This document shows positions 33,900 to 45,145 of a stretch of 64,000 bases of DNA, piece after piece (the first letter of the stretch is position 1; each line of letters starts with the position of its first letter). The notes under the pieces are model-generated. The model did no database searches. It worked only from the letters and a program-made list of their open reading frames with translations, and was not told where the DNA came from. Location of the stretch: NCBI RefSeq assembly GCF_023715535.1, contig NZ_JAMBOI010000012.1, forward strand, positions 18,498-82,497. The letters are read 5' to 3'. Source of the DNA: Sporosarcina luteola (GTDB lineage: Bacteria; Bacillota; Bacilli; Bacillales_A; Planococcaceae). The translations under genes and the position numbers were made by a program.

Positions 33900-34015
33900 G
33901 TTTAGCCACGTTCACTTCTTTTTGAATAATTAACCCGCTTTCGTAAAAAATAACAATGGTGATAATAATTAGCCTTTGATATCAACACGAAGGAATACAA
34001 AAAGGAGATGAACGG

Positions 34016-34885
34016 ATGAAAGATCTACTATTCAAGTGGTTGTTGGTTACGGGGGTTTTATTTAGTTTTCATATTACAGATCTCTTAACTGTTCATGCGA
34101 ATGAGGAACCCTTGATAAATGTATCGCGACAATTGTCGAAAGCGGTCATACAAGAGGATCCGGAAGAAGACTTGCCTGACCTTGACGGAGGATCTGAAAA
34201 TTCCGGGAGGGAACGTCAGCAGCCCGTTGACCTACGAATTTTACAACAGCGGTATCCAGATATCTTTTTCTTGCAAGGCCCTACCGATGAAAAACGAGTT
34301 GCATTAACTTTTGATGATGGTCCTGACCCGCGTTTTTCAAATGATGTATTAGATGTATTGAAACAGTACAATGTACCAGCAACATTCTTCGTGTTAGGTT
34401 CAAGAGCCGTTGCTAATCCCGAAATTGTCAAGCGGATGCAAAACGAGGGTCATGTAATCGGAAACCATACCTACGCCCATCCTAACCTTGTCGAAGAATC
34501 CGACCTCGATACCCTAGAGCAGGAAGTAACTAAAACGGAGGACGCTCTTAACGAGATTATTGGGTACCGGACAAAATTATTTAGACCACCGTATGGCTTC
34601 TTATACAATGAATTAGTCGAAAAGCTACGCGACATGAACTATTTCGTGATTGGCTGGTCGGTTGATTCGTTGGATTGGCAGGAAGACCCGCCGGAAGTTA
34701 TTGCTTCAAATGTGTTAGACATTATTCATCCAGGCGCGATTATTCTCATGCACGATGGAGCAGAATCGGGTGGAGATCGGACCAATACAATCAAATCGCT
34801 TCAACAAATTATTCCGGCACTGCAAGAGCAAGGGTACGAGTTTGTCACAGTTCCGGAATTGTTGAATATTCCCTTAAAGAAATAG
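34016..34885 (+). CDS. Polysaccharide deacetylase (NodB-domain, secreted)
   Basis: A 289-residue CE4 enzyme. A signal peptide/anchor (LFKWLLVTGVLFSFHITDLL) is followed by an acidic linker (to about residue 75) and the NodB domain with all five motifs: TFDDGPD, HTYAHP (HxxxH zinc ligands), RPPYGFLY, SVDSLDW and LMHDG. It removes acetyl groups from peptidoglycan or chitin-like glycans outside the cell. AAGGAGATG lies before the ATG. It stands divergent from the second tmRNA copy and has its own terminator. Confidence 0.92.
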   Translation: MKDLLFKWLLVTGVLFSFHITDLLTVHANEEPLINVSRQLSKAVIQEDPEEDLPDLDGGSENSGRERQQPVDLRILQQRYPDIFFLQGPTDEKRVALTFDDGPDPRFSNDVLDVLKQYNVPATFFVLGSRAVANPEIVKRMQNEGHVIGNHTYAHPNLVEESDLDTLEQEVTKTEDALNEIIGYRTKLFRPPYGFLYNELVEKLRDMNYFVIGWSVDSLDWQEDPPEVIASNVLDIIHPGAIILMHDGAESGGDRTNTIKSLQQIIPALQEQGYEFVTVPELLNIPLKK

Positions 34886-34910
34886 AAGGTCTCCCTTCTA
34901 TTTCTTATTC
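34876..34910 (+). terminator. Terminator of the deacetylase gene
   Basis: AAGAAATAGAAGG / CCTTCTATTTCTT with a T-rich tail; the stem includes the last codons and stop of the gene. Confidence 0.85.
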
Positions 34911-34968
34911 TTTTTTTCTCAATTCAATATGCAGTACATTAAATTTAAACAGGACAACTTAGAATAAG

Positions 34969-35004
34969 AAAAAACATAGGGAGATTTTAGTCTTCCTATG
35001 TTTT
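34969..35004 (-). terminator. Terminator of the small Lys-rich gene
   Basis: GAAAACATAGG / CCTATGTTTTC-type arms with a 14-base loop between the convergent deacetylase and Lys-rich genes; A/T runs on both sides. Confidence 0.8.
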
Positions 35005-35009
35005 CATTC

Positions 35010-35162
35010 CTATTCTTTATCTGTTTGTTTTTGCTTTTTTTTCAAATACTCCGCACGTAGCTTTGCCAGTTGTTGCTTTTTATCAAATTTGGCCGGCTTG
35101 TTTTTTTCATGATACTTTGTCACAGCCGCTTTACCTTTGTTATCCAATTGATATTTTCCCAC
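35010..35162 (-). CDS. Small Lys-rich protein (about 50 residues)
   Basis: A short frame reads GKYQLDNKGKAAVTKYHEKN then KPAKFDKKQQLAKLRAEYLK and a KKKQKQTDKE end: highly basic, mostly helical, no Cys, no membrane segment. The GTG at 35162 is taken as start because AGGTG lies six bases upstream; a GTG three codons earlier is possible. Good codon structure and its own terminator support a real gene. It may bind nucleic acid or ribosomes; the family is not recognised. Confidence 0.7.
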   Translation of the reverse strand: MGKYQLDNKGKAAVTKYHEKNKPAKFDKKQQLAKLRAEYLKKKQKQTDKE

Positions 35163-35452
35163 TTTTTTCACCTACTTTTCTTTTCTCATCTTTAAGTGAG
35201 CCAATTCAACAAATATAATGTACCTTATTTAATGAAGTATACCTTTTATCTTTATTAGTGTATAGAATGATGGTGTAAGAACCTCATTCTAATGTGCTTA
35301 GTACATTTTAGATGAGCGAGCAAAGCTTTTATTAATAATCATTTTATCCATCCTATAACTTAAAACTAGGGATATTGCCCAAGAGTCCAGCTCCGTTAAT
35401 ACCCCTATCTTTTTAAATCATTGTTACGACTATAATTATCAGCCATATTATC

Positions 35453-35480
35453 TATGAAGACGGCGGAAGTCGAACTACCT
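35453..35480 (-). other. Degenerate tmRNA 3' end (attachment-site remnant)
   Basis: TATGAAGACGGCGGAAGTCG and the next eight bases match the 3' end of ssrA and of its second copy (TATGGAGACGGCGGGAGTC...) with a few changes, then similarity stops. The 3' ends of tmRNA genes are classic integrase targets. The rest of the 35172-35530 gap shows no gene. Confidence 0.65.
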
Positions 35481-35530
35481 TCTCACAGGAATGCTGTCTG
35501 GTCGCGGTTTGGAAGAATTTAATTTTGTAA

Positions 35531-36847
35531 TTAAGGATTGTATGCCCCTCTTACTATTGCAATTAGATACCATTCATCCTCGATTTCCTCATAAACAAAT
35601 CTTATAGCCTGATAGTAATGCCATTCGAAGGAATCCCTATCAGGTTCATCTAAGTACTCAACATAGATTGCGTTTGGATAAATATCATGAATCGTATTTG
35701 GCATTGTTCCAATATCAGAGTCATTATACGTAATTTCATCATATTCATAGACGTAGTTATACCTTGTTTTGAGTAGGTTTTCTACAAAATCATTTGGTGT
35801 TGCAATAAATTCAGCCGAACTTTGATCCCAAGACCAACTATATAGTTTTTTATCCTCTGCAAAACCTCGAACTTCTTCTTTAGTAAAATGTAAATCATCA
35901 CTGTCCCCAACATTAGAAAATGGAGAATAGACAAGTCCTCGTTCTAAATTAATATTATTTGCTAATTCCTCCCATTCCTTCGCCATTAACTGATTAAATA
36001 CAACTTCTGACTTTTCCAGTAATAATTCTTTAGTAGTGCTCTCTTCTAAGTCCGTTCGATAATCATCCGCTTCATGAGTCGTGCATGCTCGCTGAATCCA
36101 TCCATAAAATTCTTCACAGCTGCCATCAAAACGATATTCTATAGTTTCAACCTCTACAAACTGAGAAACTGTTTTGTTTAACGTTTCCAGCATTAAAAAG
36201 GAAGCTGCTGAGGAATTTCCATTTGGAAAGACCTTAGAGAAATCGACGAAATCTACTATGAGATGACCGGAATCTTGTAATTCGATACTGTGTATTAAAT
36301 GTTTTAAATCAGCAGTTTCCTCATTAAATATCGAGTTGAATCCGTCTGCAATTTCTTCTTTAGTCGGACCTTTTATTAATTGCTTCACTGCATATTCAAT
36401 ACGGCTTTCCACTCTTTCCCCACTGTTAACTTCTCGTAAAACTGCTTTGAAAGGGTATGGATGTTCTTCAGATTCAAGACATTCAAAATAAAAATAAACT
36501 AATATTGATCTTGAAATAGAAGAGAGTTCAACATTGCTATCTACACAAGCTTTAGTTTTTTCATCCACTATTGAATTATCTTCATCTTCTACTAAAGATG
36601 GTATCTGATCTCCTGGTTGGTTACTAGAGCTATTCAAAAGGTCATTTAAAAACCAGCCACCAGCTAAAAGAACGATTATTGTAGCAATTGCGTTTATAGG
36701 GCCTCTAAAAAAGGCTCCATCGTTTTTTCGTTTCTTCGCTTTATTAACTTTGGAAAGTATTTTTTTATATGATTCAGAGGCTTCATGTTCTGTTAAATTT
36801 ATATTATTTAACATTTTTAATCGATCGTCCAAATCAGAACGTTTCAC
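35531..36847 (-). CDS. Membrane-anchored GerMN-domain protein
   Basis: A 438-residue protein: a cytoplasmic ~48-residue head (SDLDDRLKMLNNINLTEHEA), one membrane helix (INAIATIIVLLAGGWFL), then an outer part. Residues about 150-250 match the GerMN spore-germination domain (YAVKQLIKGPTKEE ... LIHSIELQDSGHLIVDFV ... LETLNKTVSQFVEVETIEYRF). A further ~170-residue region ends the protein. The head plus helix resembles anti-sigma-type regulators, but no sigma factor is adjacent. The start is GTG with AAAGGAGGG nine bases upstream. It is alone between the tmRNA remnant and ssrA. Confidence 0.78.
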   Translation of the reverse strand: MKRSDLDDRLKMLNNINLTEHEASESYKKILSKVNKAKKRKNDGAFFRGPINAIATIIVLLAGGWFLNDLLNSSSNQPGDQIPSLVEDEDNSIVDEKTKACVDSNVELSSISRSILVYFYFECLESEEHPYPFKAVLREVNSGERVESRIEYAVKQLIKGPTKEEIADGFNSIFNEETADLKHLIHSIELQDSGHLIVDFVDFSKVFPNGNSSAASFLMLETLNKTVSQFVEVETIEYRFDGSCEEFYGWIQRACTTHEADDYRTDLEESTTKELLLEKSEVVFNQLMAKEWEELANNINLERGLVYSPFSNVGDSDDLHFTKEEVRGFAEDKKLYSWSWDQSSAEFIATPNDFVENLLKTRYNYVYEYDEITYNDSDIGTMPNTIHDIYPNAIYVEYLDEPDRDSFEWHYYQAIRFVYEEIEDEWYLIAIVRGAYNP

Positions 36848-37105
36848 TTATGTATCCCTCCTTTGTCTATATGTGGCTTCATAATACAACCCCTTCTTTT
36901 CATGTTAAGAGTATAGACGGAATTAGTTACTATAGGTTTCAAAATAATAACAATATTGCGATCAAGTCTTAGCTTGTTCCCATTCGAATAGTCATTAAGC
37001 TATATAAGAATAGGAAAGTTCAATAACTATCTATCGGACTAAATTTGCTCTTTGACTATATTTTGACTATATTTCGTTGAAATCCAATGAAAATGTATAA
37101 CATGA

Positions 37106-37147
37106 AAAAACGCCACAAACCTTGATAATACAAGGTTTATGGCGTTC
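37106..37147 (-). terminator. Terminator of ssrA
   Basis: AACGCCA(C)AAACCTTG / CAAGGTTTATGGCGTT arms with six T on the reverse strand, 25 bases after the tmRNA 3' end. Confidence 0.92.
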
Positions 37148-37172
37148 AATGAAACTCCATGAAATTAAACTA

Positions 37173-37533
37173 TGGAGACGGTGGGAGTCGAACCCACGTC
37201 CAAAGGCTCTGCTACTTCAGCGTCTACGCGTGTAGATTGACTACTTGCGATTCGCACTGCATTATGCCGTCAATCAAGGCGTCTTGAGCGCTATCCTGAT
37301 AATCTCTTGCAACGGCCTCAGGAGGCGACCGTTACCGTATCCCACTAATAAGTGAGCCTAACAATGCCACATGGGCGATGGAACTGCTAGGCAGATTCAT
37401 CAGCTTATTAAGCTGCGAATGCTAGGTTGTTGTTTGTTTTGCCAGTTATTATTAACTGTCGTTTCTGACGGAGACGATCCCTCCGACGCGCAGCTCAAGC
37501 CCAGACCACCCCTGTCGAATCCGTAACGTCCCC
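37173..37533 (-). ncRNA. ssrA: tmRNA (transfer-messenger RNA)
   Basis: A 361-base RNA with the tRNA-like ends GGGGACGTTACGGATTCGAC (5') and GGTTCGACTCCCACCGTCTC then CA (3'); the terminal CCA is not encoded. The tag frame GGC AAA ACA AAC AAC AAC CTA GCA TTC GCA GCT TAA TAA gives GKTNNNLAFAA, the ClpXP-type ending used to rescue stalled ribosomes and mark their products for decay. It lies right after smpB, its protein partner. This is the functional copy of three. Confidence 0.97.
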
Positions 37534-37610
37534 GTTAGTAAAGGTTGTTATACCTTTAAGGGATGTCAGGAATGCCTGTTGAAAGGCTTCTGAACTATAT
37601 CACTACTAGT

Positions 37611-37639
37611 ATCATACTACATTTTGACGTAAAAATCAA
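37611..37639 (-). promoter_or_regulatory. Promoter of ssrA
   Basis: Reverse strand TTGATT (37634-37639), 17 bases, TATGAT (37611-37616), overlapping the smpB stop. The precursor would carry about 70 extra 5' bases for RNase P to remove. Confidence 0.75.
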
Positions 37640-38103
37640 TACTGCTGTTTCGCTTTGAAGGCACGCTCCACTTCGCGTTTCGCTTCCTTCTTCTTCAGGT
37701 CCTCACGTTTATCGTAAAGCTTCTTCCCTTTACCGATGCCGATCAAGACTTTCGCGAAGCCGTCTTTTAAGTACATCTTCAGCGGAACGATTGCGAAGCC
37801 TTCCTGCTTTGTCTGCCCGAGCAGCGTTGCAATCTGTTTCTTATGGAGCAGCAGCTTGCGCGAACGCAATGGGTCGTGGTTGAATTGATTTCCCTGTTCG
37901 TACGGACTGATATGCATGTTGGAAATCCATGCTTCATTGTTACGGATCAAAACAAAAGCATCGCGCAATTGCACTTTGCCATTACGGATCGACTTGATTT
38001 CAGTTCCTTGCAGCACAATCCCTGCTTCAATCGTTTCTTCAATCGCAAAATCATGATTTGCTTTTTTATTGATGGCCAGTACTTTCCCTTGACCTTTCGC
38101 CAT
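37636..38103 (-). CDS. smpB: SsrA-binding protein SmpB
   Basis: A 155-residue protein that binds the tRNA-like part of tmRNA and takes the place of the anticodon arm in the ribosome. Family signatures: [62 protein letters not shown] and the basic tail [25 protein letters not shown] precedes the ATG. It sits between rnr and ssrA, the standard Bacillales order, so ribosome rescue, tagging and RNA decay are co-located. Confidence 0.97.
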   Translation of the reverse strand: MAKGQGKVLAINKKANHDFAIEETIEAGIVLQGTEIKSIRNGKVQLRDAFVLIRNNEAWISNMHISPYEQGNQFNHDPLRSRKLLLHKKQIATLLGQTKQEGFAIVPLKMYLKDGFAKVLIGIGKGKKLYDKREDLKKKEAKREVERAFKAKQQY

Positions 38104-38123
38104 ACTCTATAACCCCCTATTTC

Positions 38124-38240
38124 GAAAGCGCAGGACGCCTGCTTAGAGGCGACAGGCATAAGGCGAAGATGTGGAGTGGCGACTTTTGCCACAGAACAGC
38201 TTTGACTTATGACCCCGAGCCTCTGGCGTCCGGAGCTAGA
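38124..38240. repeat. Dispersed intergenic repeat element (imperfect palindrome)
   Basis: About 117 GC-rich bases between rnr and smpB start with GAAAGCGCAGGACGCCTG and end with CTGGCGTCCGGAGCTAG, which are roughly inverted copies. Inside is GGCGACTTTTGCC. It resembles the family of hairpin elements (AGCTCC..CGCC...GGCGC) scattered between genes of many Bacillaceae; other copies are not in this window. Confidence 0.55.
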
Positions 38241-38256
38241 TGTGAATCCACTTGCC

Positions 38257-38282
38257 GCGGCATTCGCCTGAACGAATGCCGC
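38257..38282. other. Hairpin after rnr
   Basis: GCGGCATTCG / CGAATGCCGC arms just past the rnr stop codon. There is no T run on the transcribed strand, so it is more likely an RNA-stabilising or processing hairpin than a terminator, in keeping with rnr-smpB cotranscription. Confidence 0.55.
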
Positions 38283-38287
38283 CACGT

Positions 38288-40621
38288 TTATTTTCTCTTT
38301 CTCGGAGCTTGTTTCTTCTTCTTTTTCGCTACACCTTCGTAAAACTTCTTCTTTTGGCTTGGTGCGCCTTTTTTCTTGTCGCCTTTAGGCTTATCGGAAT
38401 CTCCCCGACGCCCGCCGCCACTTGATGGTTTCTTCGCATGGATGACTTTCGGCGATTCTTTACGTGCCCGGTGGAATGATTGCTTCATCCCTGATATTTC
38501 GAAGTCGATTGCCGATTCCTCAGGTTTCACGGAAACGACTTTGATCGTCACTTCATCGCCGATTCTGAACTGCTTGCCAGTATGCTCGCCGATCATCATC
38601 ATTTGACGGTCGTCGAAGCGATAGTAATCGTCTGTCATATAGCTGACGTGGACGAGTCCTTCTACGGTGTTTTCCAGTTCGACGAACATGCCGAAGTTTG
38701 TCACCGATGAAATGACACCATCGAACTCTTCACCGATCTTATCGAGCATGTACTGTGCCTTCTTCAGCGCGTCCGTATCGCGTTCTGCATCGACTGCCCG
38801 TCGTTCACGCTCGGACGTGTGCTGAGCGATCTCAGACATGTTAGCGTTCCAATGCGCAATCGTCTCGGATGATACATCCTTGTTAATCAAATACGTGCGG
38901 ATCAATCTATGAACGATCAAGTCCGGATAACGTCTGATAGGGGACGTGAAATGCGTATAGAAATCAGCTGACAATCCGAAGTGGCCGAGGCTTTCCTCGA
39001 AATACTTCGCCTGTTGCATCGAGCGAAGGAGCATTGTTGAAATGACTGTCTCTTCCGGCATGCCTTCAATTGACTCGACAATTTCCTGCAACGCGCGAGG
39101 ATGCACTTTATTCCCCGACCCTTTGACGACGATTCCGAAGTTAGTCAGAAATTCAAAGAAACGTTGGAGCTTTTCCGCCTTCGGGTCTTCGTGGATTCGA
39201 TAGAGGAACGGCACTTGCATCCAGTGGAAATGTTCGGCAACCGTTTCGTTCGCAGCAAGCATGAATTCCTCGATGAGGCGTTCCGCTGCAGTACGTTCCC
39301 TAATCACGATATCCGTCGGCCAACCTTGTTCATCAACAATCACTTTTGACTCCTTGAAGTCGAAGTCGATGGCGCCTCGGTCGATCCGTTTTTGCCTCAA
39401 GATGGATGCAAGGTCCGCCATATTATTCAGCATCGGAACGATATGCTCATATTTCTTCATGAGCTCTTCATCTTTTTCCCCGATGATCTTATAGACGTCC
39501 GTATACGTCATCCGTTCCTTCGATTGGATGACACTTTCAAATATTTCATGGTGGATCACTTTTCCGTTCCGGTCGATTGTCATCTGGCATGACATCGTCA
39601 GGCGATCAACGTGAGGATTCAAGGAACAGATGCCGTTCGATAGCTTATGCGGAAGCATCGGAATGACTCGGTCCGTCAAATAGACGCTCGTCGCCCGGTC
39701 GTACGCTTCGTCATCGAGCGGTGTGTTCTCTTCAACATAATAGCTGACATCGGCGATATGGACGGATAATGTGTATGTCCCGTCTTCATTTTTCACGAGG
39801 GAAATGGCATCATCCAAGTCCTTCGCATCGGCTCCGTCAATTGTAATAACGAGATCCTCTCGTAGATCGCGGCGTTTGAACAGATCCTTTTCCTGCACTT
39901 CGTCAGGCGTCTTGTTCGCTTGCTCCATCACTTCAGGAGCGAACTCGACTTCGATGCCGTGCTTATGGATGATCGACAAAATATCGACACCAGGATCATT
40001 TTTATGTCCAAGGATTTGGACGACCATACCGGTTGCCGATTTCAACTCGCTCGGCCACTCCGTAATTTCCACGACGACTTTATGTCCATCGACAGCGTCT
40101 AGTGAATTCCCTTTTCCGATGAAAATATCCATCGGCAGCTTCTTATCATCCGGGATGACAAAGCCGAAGCCACGGTTATCCTGATAGGTCCCGACAACCT
40201 TCGTCGTTTTCCGTTCAGCGATTCGAATGATCGATCCTTCGCGACGGTCGCCGTAATCGCCTTTCGAAACTCGGACAAGTACAATATCTCCGTTCATCGC
40301 CCCATTCACTTCCGGCGGCGGAATGAAGATGTCGTCCATTCCATCCGTCTCCGGCGTGACGAAACCGAACCCTTTCGCGTGTCCGATGAATTTACCTCTT
40401 ACTAAGTTCATGCGCTCCGGAACGCCGTAACGGTTTGTGCGGGAGCGTACAATTTCACCTGTTTGTTCAAGCTGGACGAGCATTTTTACGAGTTCCTTGA
40501 ACTCAGCTGCCCCTTGAATCTCTAATACCTCTTGGATTTCCTGAACCGTCATTGGTTTATACGATTCCTCTTTCATGAAATTCAATAGTCTTGATTTTAA
40601 TTCCTCATCAATAAAATCCAA
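38288..40621 (-). CDS. rnr: Ribonuclease R
   Basis: A 777-residue 3'-5' exoribonuclease. The order is: N-terminal HTH ([20 protein letters not shown]), two cold-shock domains ([37 protein letters not shown]), the RNB catalytic domain ([19 protein letters not shown] with the metal Asp; [27 protein letters not shown]), an S1 domain ([22 protein letters not shown]) and a basic tail of about 50 residues. It degrades structured RNA and works with tmRNA-SmpB on stalled messages. The start is TTG with GGAGGGATAGTAA before it. Confidence 0.97.
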   Translation of the reverse strand: MDFIDEELKSRLLNFMKEESYKPMTVQEIQEVLEIQGAAEFKELVKMLVQLEQTGEIVRSRTNRYGVPERMNLVRGKFIGHAKGFGFVTPETDGMDDIFIPPPEVNGAMNGDIVLVRVSKGDYGDRREGSIIRIAERKTTKVVGTYQDNRGFGFVIPDDKKLPMDIFIGKGNSLDAVDGHKVVVEITEWPSELKSATGMVVQILGHKNDPGVDILSIIHKHGIEVEFAPEVMEQANKTPDEVQEKDLFKRRDLREDLVITIDGADAKDLDDAISLVKNEDGTYTLSVHIADVSYYVEENTPLDDEAYDRATSVYLTDRVIPMLPHKLSNGICSLNPHVDRLTMSCQMTIDRNGKVIHHEIFESVIQSKERMTYTDVYKIIGEKDEELMKKYEHIVPMLNNMADLASILRQKRIDRGAIDFDFKESKVIVDEQGWPTDIVIRERTAAERLIEEFMLAANETVAEHFHWMQVPFLYRIHEDPKAEKLQRFFEFLTNFGIVVKGSGNKVHPRALQEIVESIEGMPEETVISTMLLRSMQQAKYFEESLGHFGLSADFYTHFTSPIRRYPDLIVHRLIRTYLINKDVSSETIAHWNANMSEIAQHTSERERRAVDAERDTDALKKAQYMLDKIGEEFDGVISSVTNFGMFVELENTVEGLVHVSYMTDDYYRFDDRQMMMIGEHTGKQFRIGDEVTIKVVSVKPEESAIDFEISGMKQSFHRARKESPKVIHAKKPSSGGGRRGDSDKPKGDKKKGAPSQKKKFYEGVAKKKKKQAPRKRK

Positions 40622-40664
40622 TTACTATCCCTCCATTCATAACTATCGTCAACTGATTCCATTT

Positions 40665-41411
40665 TCACACGTTCCAGTCGAGTGATTCAAGAAATTGATA
40701 TACATCTTCGTGAAGCTGTTCTTTTTCCGGACCGAGTGTGATGACATGTCCAGATTTTTCAAACCACTCGATCTGCTTTTTATCAGACGCGGCATTGTCG
40801 TAAATGACATTTGCGGAATCCGGATCGATCACTCCGTCGTTTCGTGATTGGATGACGAGGAGCGGCGATTCGATGTTAGGCAGCTCCATCCGGACATCGT
40901 CGACAAGCGTTCTTAAGTCGGCAAGCGACGGCATCGTTTTACCGCGTAGTGCATCGACTTCTTCTTCGATTTCAGTTGCCGTTTTTCCTTCATATCTTTT
41001 ATAATCCGAAGCATACTTCAATACGCCTTCATATAATTTTTCCGGTGTTTTCATTATCATCGGCGAGCACATTGTTACAATACCCTTCACAGGCATTTTA
41101 ACCCCTAATTTCAATGAAAATACACCGCCTAGAGATAATCCGCCGACTGCGATTTCTTCGTAGCCTGCTTCCTTCAATTGATTGTAACCTGAAATGACGT
41201 CTTCCCACCATTCGTCCGGTCCTGTTTCGATCAATTGTTCAGGCGGGACGCCGTGTCCTTTATAGTGCGGCGCCAGTGATGTGTAGCCTTTCTTCTCTAG
41301 GAAACGGCCAAGCATCCGTACGTCAGCTGATGTTCCTGTGAAGCCGTGCAATAGTAATACTGCCCGTTTGCCATTTTGGAAGAAGAATGGCTTCGGTTGC
41401 GCAATTCTCAT
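40665..41411 (-). CDS. Carboxylesterase (Est30/YvaK type)
   Basis: A 248-residue alpha/beta hydrolase. Oxyanion motif [13 protein letters not shown], nucleophile elbow GLSLGG (Ser), acid [10 protein letters not shown] and catalytic His in [14 protein letters not shown]. It is the monoglyceride-lipase/Est30 group that always stands between secG and rnr in Bacillales; its natural ester is not known. The ATG at 41411 is preferred to a GTG three codons upstream because GAAAGG stands nine bases before the ATG and touches the GTG. Confidence 0.93.
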   Translation of the reverse strand: MRIAQPKPFFFQNGKRAVLLLHGFTGTSADVRMLGRFLEKKGYTSLAPHYKGHGVPPEQLIETGPDEWWEDVISGYNQLKEAGYEEIAVGGLSLGGVFSLKLGVKMPVKGIVTMCSPMIMKTPEKLYEGVLKYASDYKRYEGKTATEIEEEVDALRGKTMPSLADLRTLVDDVRMELPNIESPLLVIQSRNDGVIDPDSANVIYDNAASDKKQIEWFEKSGHVITLGPEKEQLHEDVYQFLESLDWNV

Positions 41412-41500
41412 ATCCGTCACCCTTTCTCTACCATTGCTAAAAATGATGTAGATCTAAATAAAAAATCCTTATGTATCCTATCTTTCCCTTTTTCATTGTG

Positions 41501-41538
41501 AAAAAAACGCCCGACCATACGGGTGGCCAGGCGTTTAT
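41501..41538 (-). terminator. Terminator of secG
   Basis: AAACGCC...GGCGTTT arms with an inner CC/GG, seven T on the reverse strand; it separates secG from the esterase gene. Confidence 0.88.
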
Positions 41539-41563
41539 CAATTATGCGATTATATAGTTCCGA

Positions 41564-41791
41564 TTAAATTTTCACGATGGCGATTGCCAAAATGAAAAAT
41601 AAAATTGAAAGTACAATTGTCACTCTTTGAAGCACTAAGTCTAGCCCACGTGCTTTCTGTTTCCCAAAAAGTTGTTCGGCACCACCGGAGATGGCTCCAG
41701 ACAGACCTGCACTTTTTCCGGATTGTAATAATACAACAACGATCAACGCCAATGATACGATTAATAGCAACGTCATTAACAAAGCATGCAC
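41564..41791 (-). CDS. secG: Preprotein translocase subunit SecG
   Basis: A 75-residue two-helix membrane protein: [20 protein letters not shown], the conserved loop [20 protein letters not shown] and a second helix [18 protein letters not shown]. It stimulates SecYE-dependent secretion. The start is GTG at 41791, a few bases after AGGAGGTGG; a longer frame upstream lacks any SecG likeness. Confidence 0.95.
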   Translation of the reverse strand: MHALLMTLLLIVSLALIVVVLLQSGKSAGLSGAISGGAEQLFGKQKARGLDLVLQRVTIVLSILFFILAIAIVKI

Positions 41792-41885
41792 TTTGTTCCA
41801 CCTCCTGCATAGAGCATCACAACATTTATATTCTATCAAACATTTTTCACTGTTACAACAAATTTCGAGAATAATGCAGTTTTGC

Positions 41886-42265
41886 GCTCATGGATCCGGG
41901 TGCCGCGCTCATGATTTCGATTCCGCGCTCAACATTCCGGTGCCGCGCTCAACATTCCAGATTCCGCGCTCAACATTCCAGGTCCGCGCTCAACATTCCA
42001 GTTACGCGCTCAACATTCCAGTTACGCGCTCAACATTCCAGTTCCGCGCTCAACATTCCAGTGCCGCGCTCAACATTCCAGGTCCGCGCTCAACGTTCCA
42101 GGTCCGCGCTCAACATTCCAGGTCCGCGCTCAACATTCCAGGTCCGCGCTCAACATTCCAGGTCCGCGCTCAACATTCCGGTGCCGAGCTCAACATTCCA
42201 GTTCCGCGCCCAACATTCCAGTTCCGCGCCCCCGGTGCCACGCTTAACATTCCAATCCCGCGCTC
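41886..42265. repeat. 20-bp minisatellite, about 19 units
   Basis: Roughly 19 head-to-tail units of GTCCGCGCTCAACATTCCAG with variation mainly at the two or three bases before CGCGC. Read on the reverse strand the unit is TTGAGCGCGG plus ten bases. It fills the gap between the eno terminator and the secG leader. Period 20 is not a multiple of three, so long plus-strand frames here are artefacts. Confidence 0.97.
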
Positions 42266-42301
42266 AAAAACAACCAGCCGACGAAAGCCGGCTGGTTGTT
42301 C
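42266..42301 (-). terminator. Terminator of eno (end of glycolytic operon)
   Basis: AACAACCAGCCG / CGGCTGGTTGTT with a 7-base loop and an A/T-rich flank immediately after the eno stop. Confidence 0.9.
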
Positions 42302-42304
42302 GTG

Positions 42305-43618
<1,314 letters not shown>

Positions 43619-45145
43619 TTAGAATAATGGTGTTCCGGACATTTCTTCCGGTCGTTCGATTTCTAGAAGCTTCAACATCGTCGGTGCAAGATCCGACAGA
43701 ATGCCGCCTTTCCGCAATTCGATATCTGGTTTTGTAATGATGACCGGTACGGGATTTGTCGTATGCGCAGTCATTGGCTTCCCTTCCAGCGTCACGACCT
43801 CGTCGGAATTCCCGTGATCCGCTGTAACGATCGCTGTACCGCCTTTCAGTAGAAGGGTGTCAATGATCCTTCCAAGGCACGCATCGACCGTTTCAATCGC
43901 TTTGACCGTCGGCTCGAGCATTCCGCTATGTCCGACCATGTCGGGGTTTGCGAAATTAAGGATGATGGCGTCTTGCGTTTCTGCTTCAATCTCTTTCAAT
44001 AAAGCTTCCGTCACTTCAACCGCACTCATTTCCGGCTTCAAGTCATAGGTTGCGACTTTCGGACTTGCAATGAGGATCCTCTTCTCGCCTTCGAACTCAT
44101 CTTCCTTACCGCCACTCATGAAGAACGTTACATGCGGATATTTCTCGGTTTCGGCAATCCGCAGCTGCCGAAGTCCGTTGTTCGACAGCACTTCGCCTAG
44201 CGTGTTCTCTAGGTTCTGAGATGTAAAAACGACGTCAGATTGGACTTCATCACTATATTGTGTGAATGTCACGAACTTCAAATTCTCGAACGCCTCGGAT
44301 CCGGTATGGAAACCGTCAAACCTCGGATCCGTGAACGCCCTCGATAATTGAATCGCGCGATCGGGACGGAAATTGAAGAACACGACCGCGTCGCCGTCTT
44401 TCACCGTAGCAACCGGCTTTCCTTCCTTCGCGATGATGAACGGCTCCACGAATTCATCATGGATGCCTTTCTCATAGGAAGACAGGATGCCTTGTCCGGC
44501 ATTCGTAAACGTTTCACCTTTACCGTTGACAATCGCCTCGTATGCGCGCTCCACTCGGTCCCATCTTTTATCACGGTCCATTGCGTAAAAACGGCCGGAA
44601 ACCGAGGCGATTTTACCGACTTCAAGTCCTTCCATCACCTTTTCGGTCTGCTCGATGTAACCCGGTGCCGTCTGTGGACCGACGTCCCGTCCATCGAGGA
44701 ATGCATGGAGATAAACTTTCTTGATTCCATTCATTTTTGCGAGGCGAAGGAGGGCGAATAAATGCTCATAATGGCTATGTACACCGCCGTCCGATAGCAG
44801 CCCCATCAAATGAAGTGAGGAATCTTCCTGTTTAACGTGTTCAATTGCCCCTAGCAACGCCGGATTCGTCATGAAGTCCCCGTCTTTGATGGATTTATTG
44901 ATTCTTGTCAGGCTCTGATAGACAATCCGGCCTGCACCGATATTGAGGTGGCCGACTTCCGAATTCCCCATCTGCCCTTCTGGAAGCCCGACAGCTTCCC
45001 CGCAAGCAGTTAGCGTCGAATGAGGGTATTCATTCCATAGAATATCGAAGTTCGGCGTGCTCGCTTGTGCCACAGCATTGCCGAACCGTTCATCCCGCAG
45101 CCCGAAGCCATCCAGGATGATCAATGCGATAGGCCCTTTAGTCAT
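43619..45145 (-). CDS. gpmI: 2,3-bisphosphoglycerate-independent phosphoglycerate mutase
   Basis: A 508-residue manganese-dependent enzyme of the alkaline-phosphatase superfamily. LIILDGFGL (metal Asp), the phosphoserine site [44 protein letters not shown] and [11 protein letters not shown] are all visible. It interconverts 3- and 2-phosphoglycerate. Its ATG at 45145 overlaps the last codons of tpiA, with GGAGTTG as the ribosome site; three upstream codons in the open frame are not used. Confidence 0.97.
   Translation of the reverse strand: MTKGPIALIILDGFGLRDERFGNAVAQASTPNFDILWNEYPHSTLTACGEAVGLPEGQMGNSEVGHLNIGAGRIVYQSLTRINKSIKDGDFMTNPALLGAIEHVKQEDSSLHLMGLLSDGGVHSHYEHLFALLRLAKMNGIKKVYLHAFLDGRDVGPQTAPGYIEQTEKVMEGLEVGKIASVSGRFYAMDRDKRWDRVERAYEAIVNGKGETFTNAGQGILSSYEKGIHDEFVEPFIIAKEGKPVATVKDGDAVVFFNFRPDRAIQLSRAFTDPRFDGFHTGSEAFENLKFVTFTQYSDEVQSDVVFTSQNLENTLGEVLSNNGLRQLRIAETEKYPHVTFFMSGGKEDEFEGEKRILIASPKVATYDLKPEMSAVEVTEALLKEIEAETQDAIILNFANPDMVGHSGMLEPTVKAIETVDACLGRIIDTLLLKGGTAIVTADHGNSDEVVTLEGKPMTAHTTNPVPVIITKPDIELRKGGILSDLAPTMLKLLEIERPEEMSGTPLF

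Noticed and set aside
29841..37533. Complete integrative element with integrase at ssrA
   Set aside because: No integrase, excisionase or transposase frame is found between the tmRNA copies, so only remnants are claimed.
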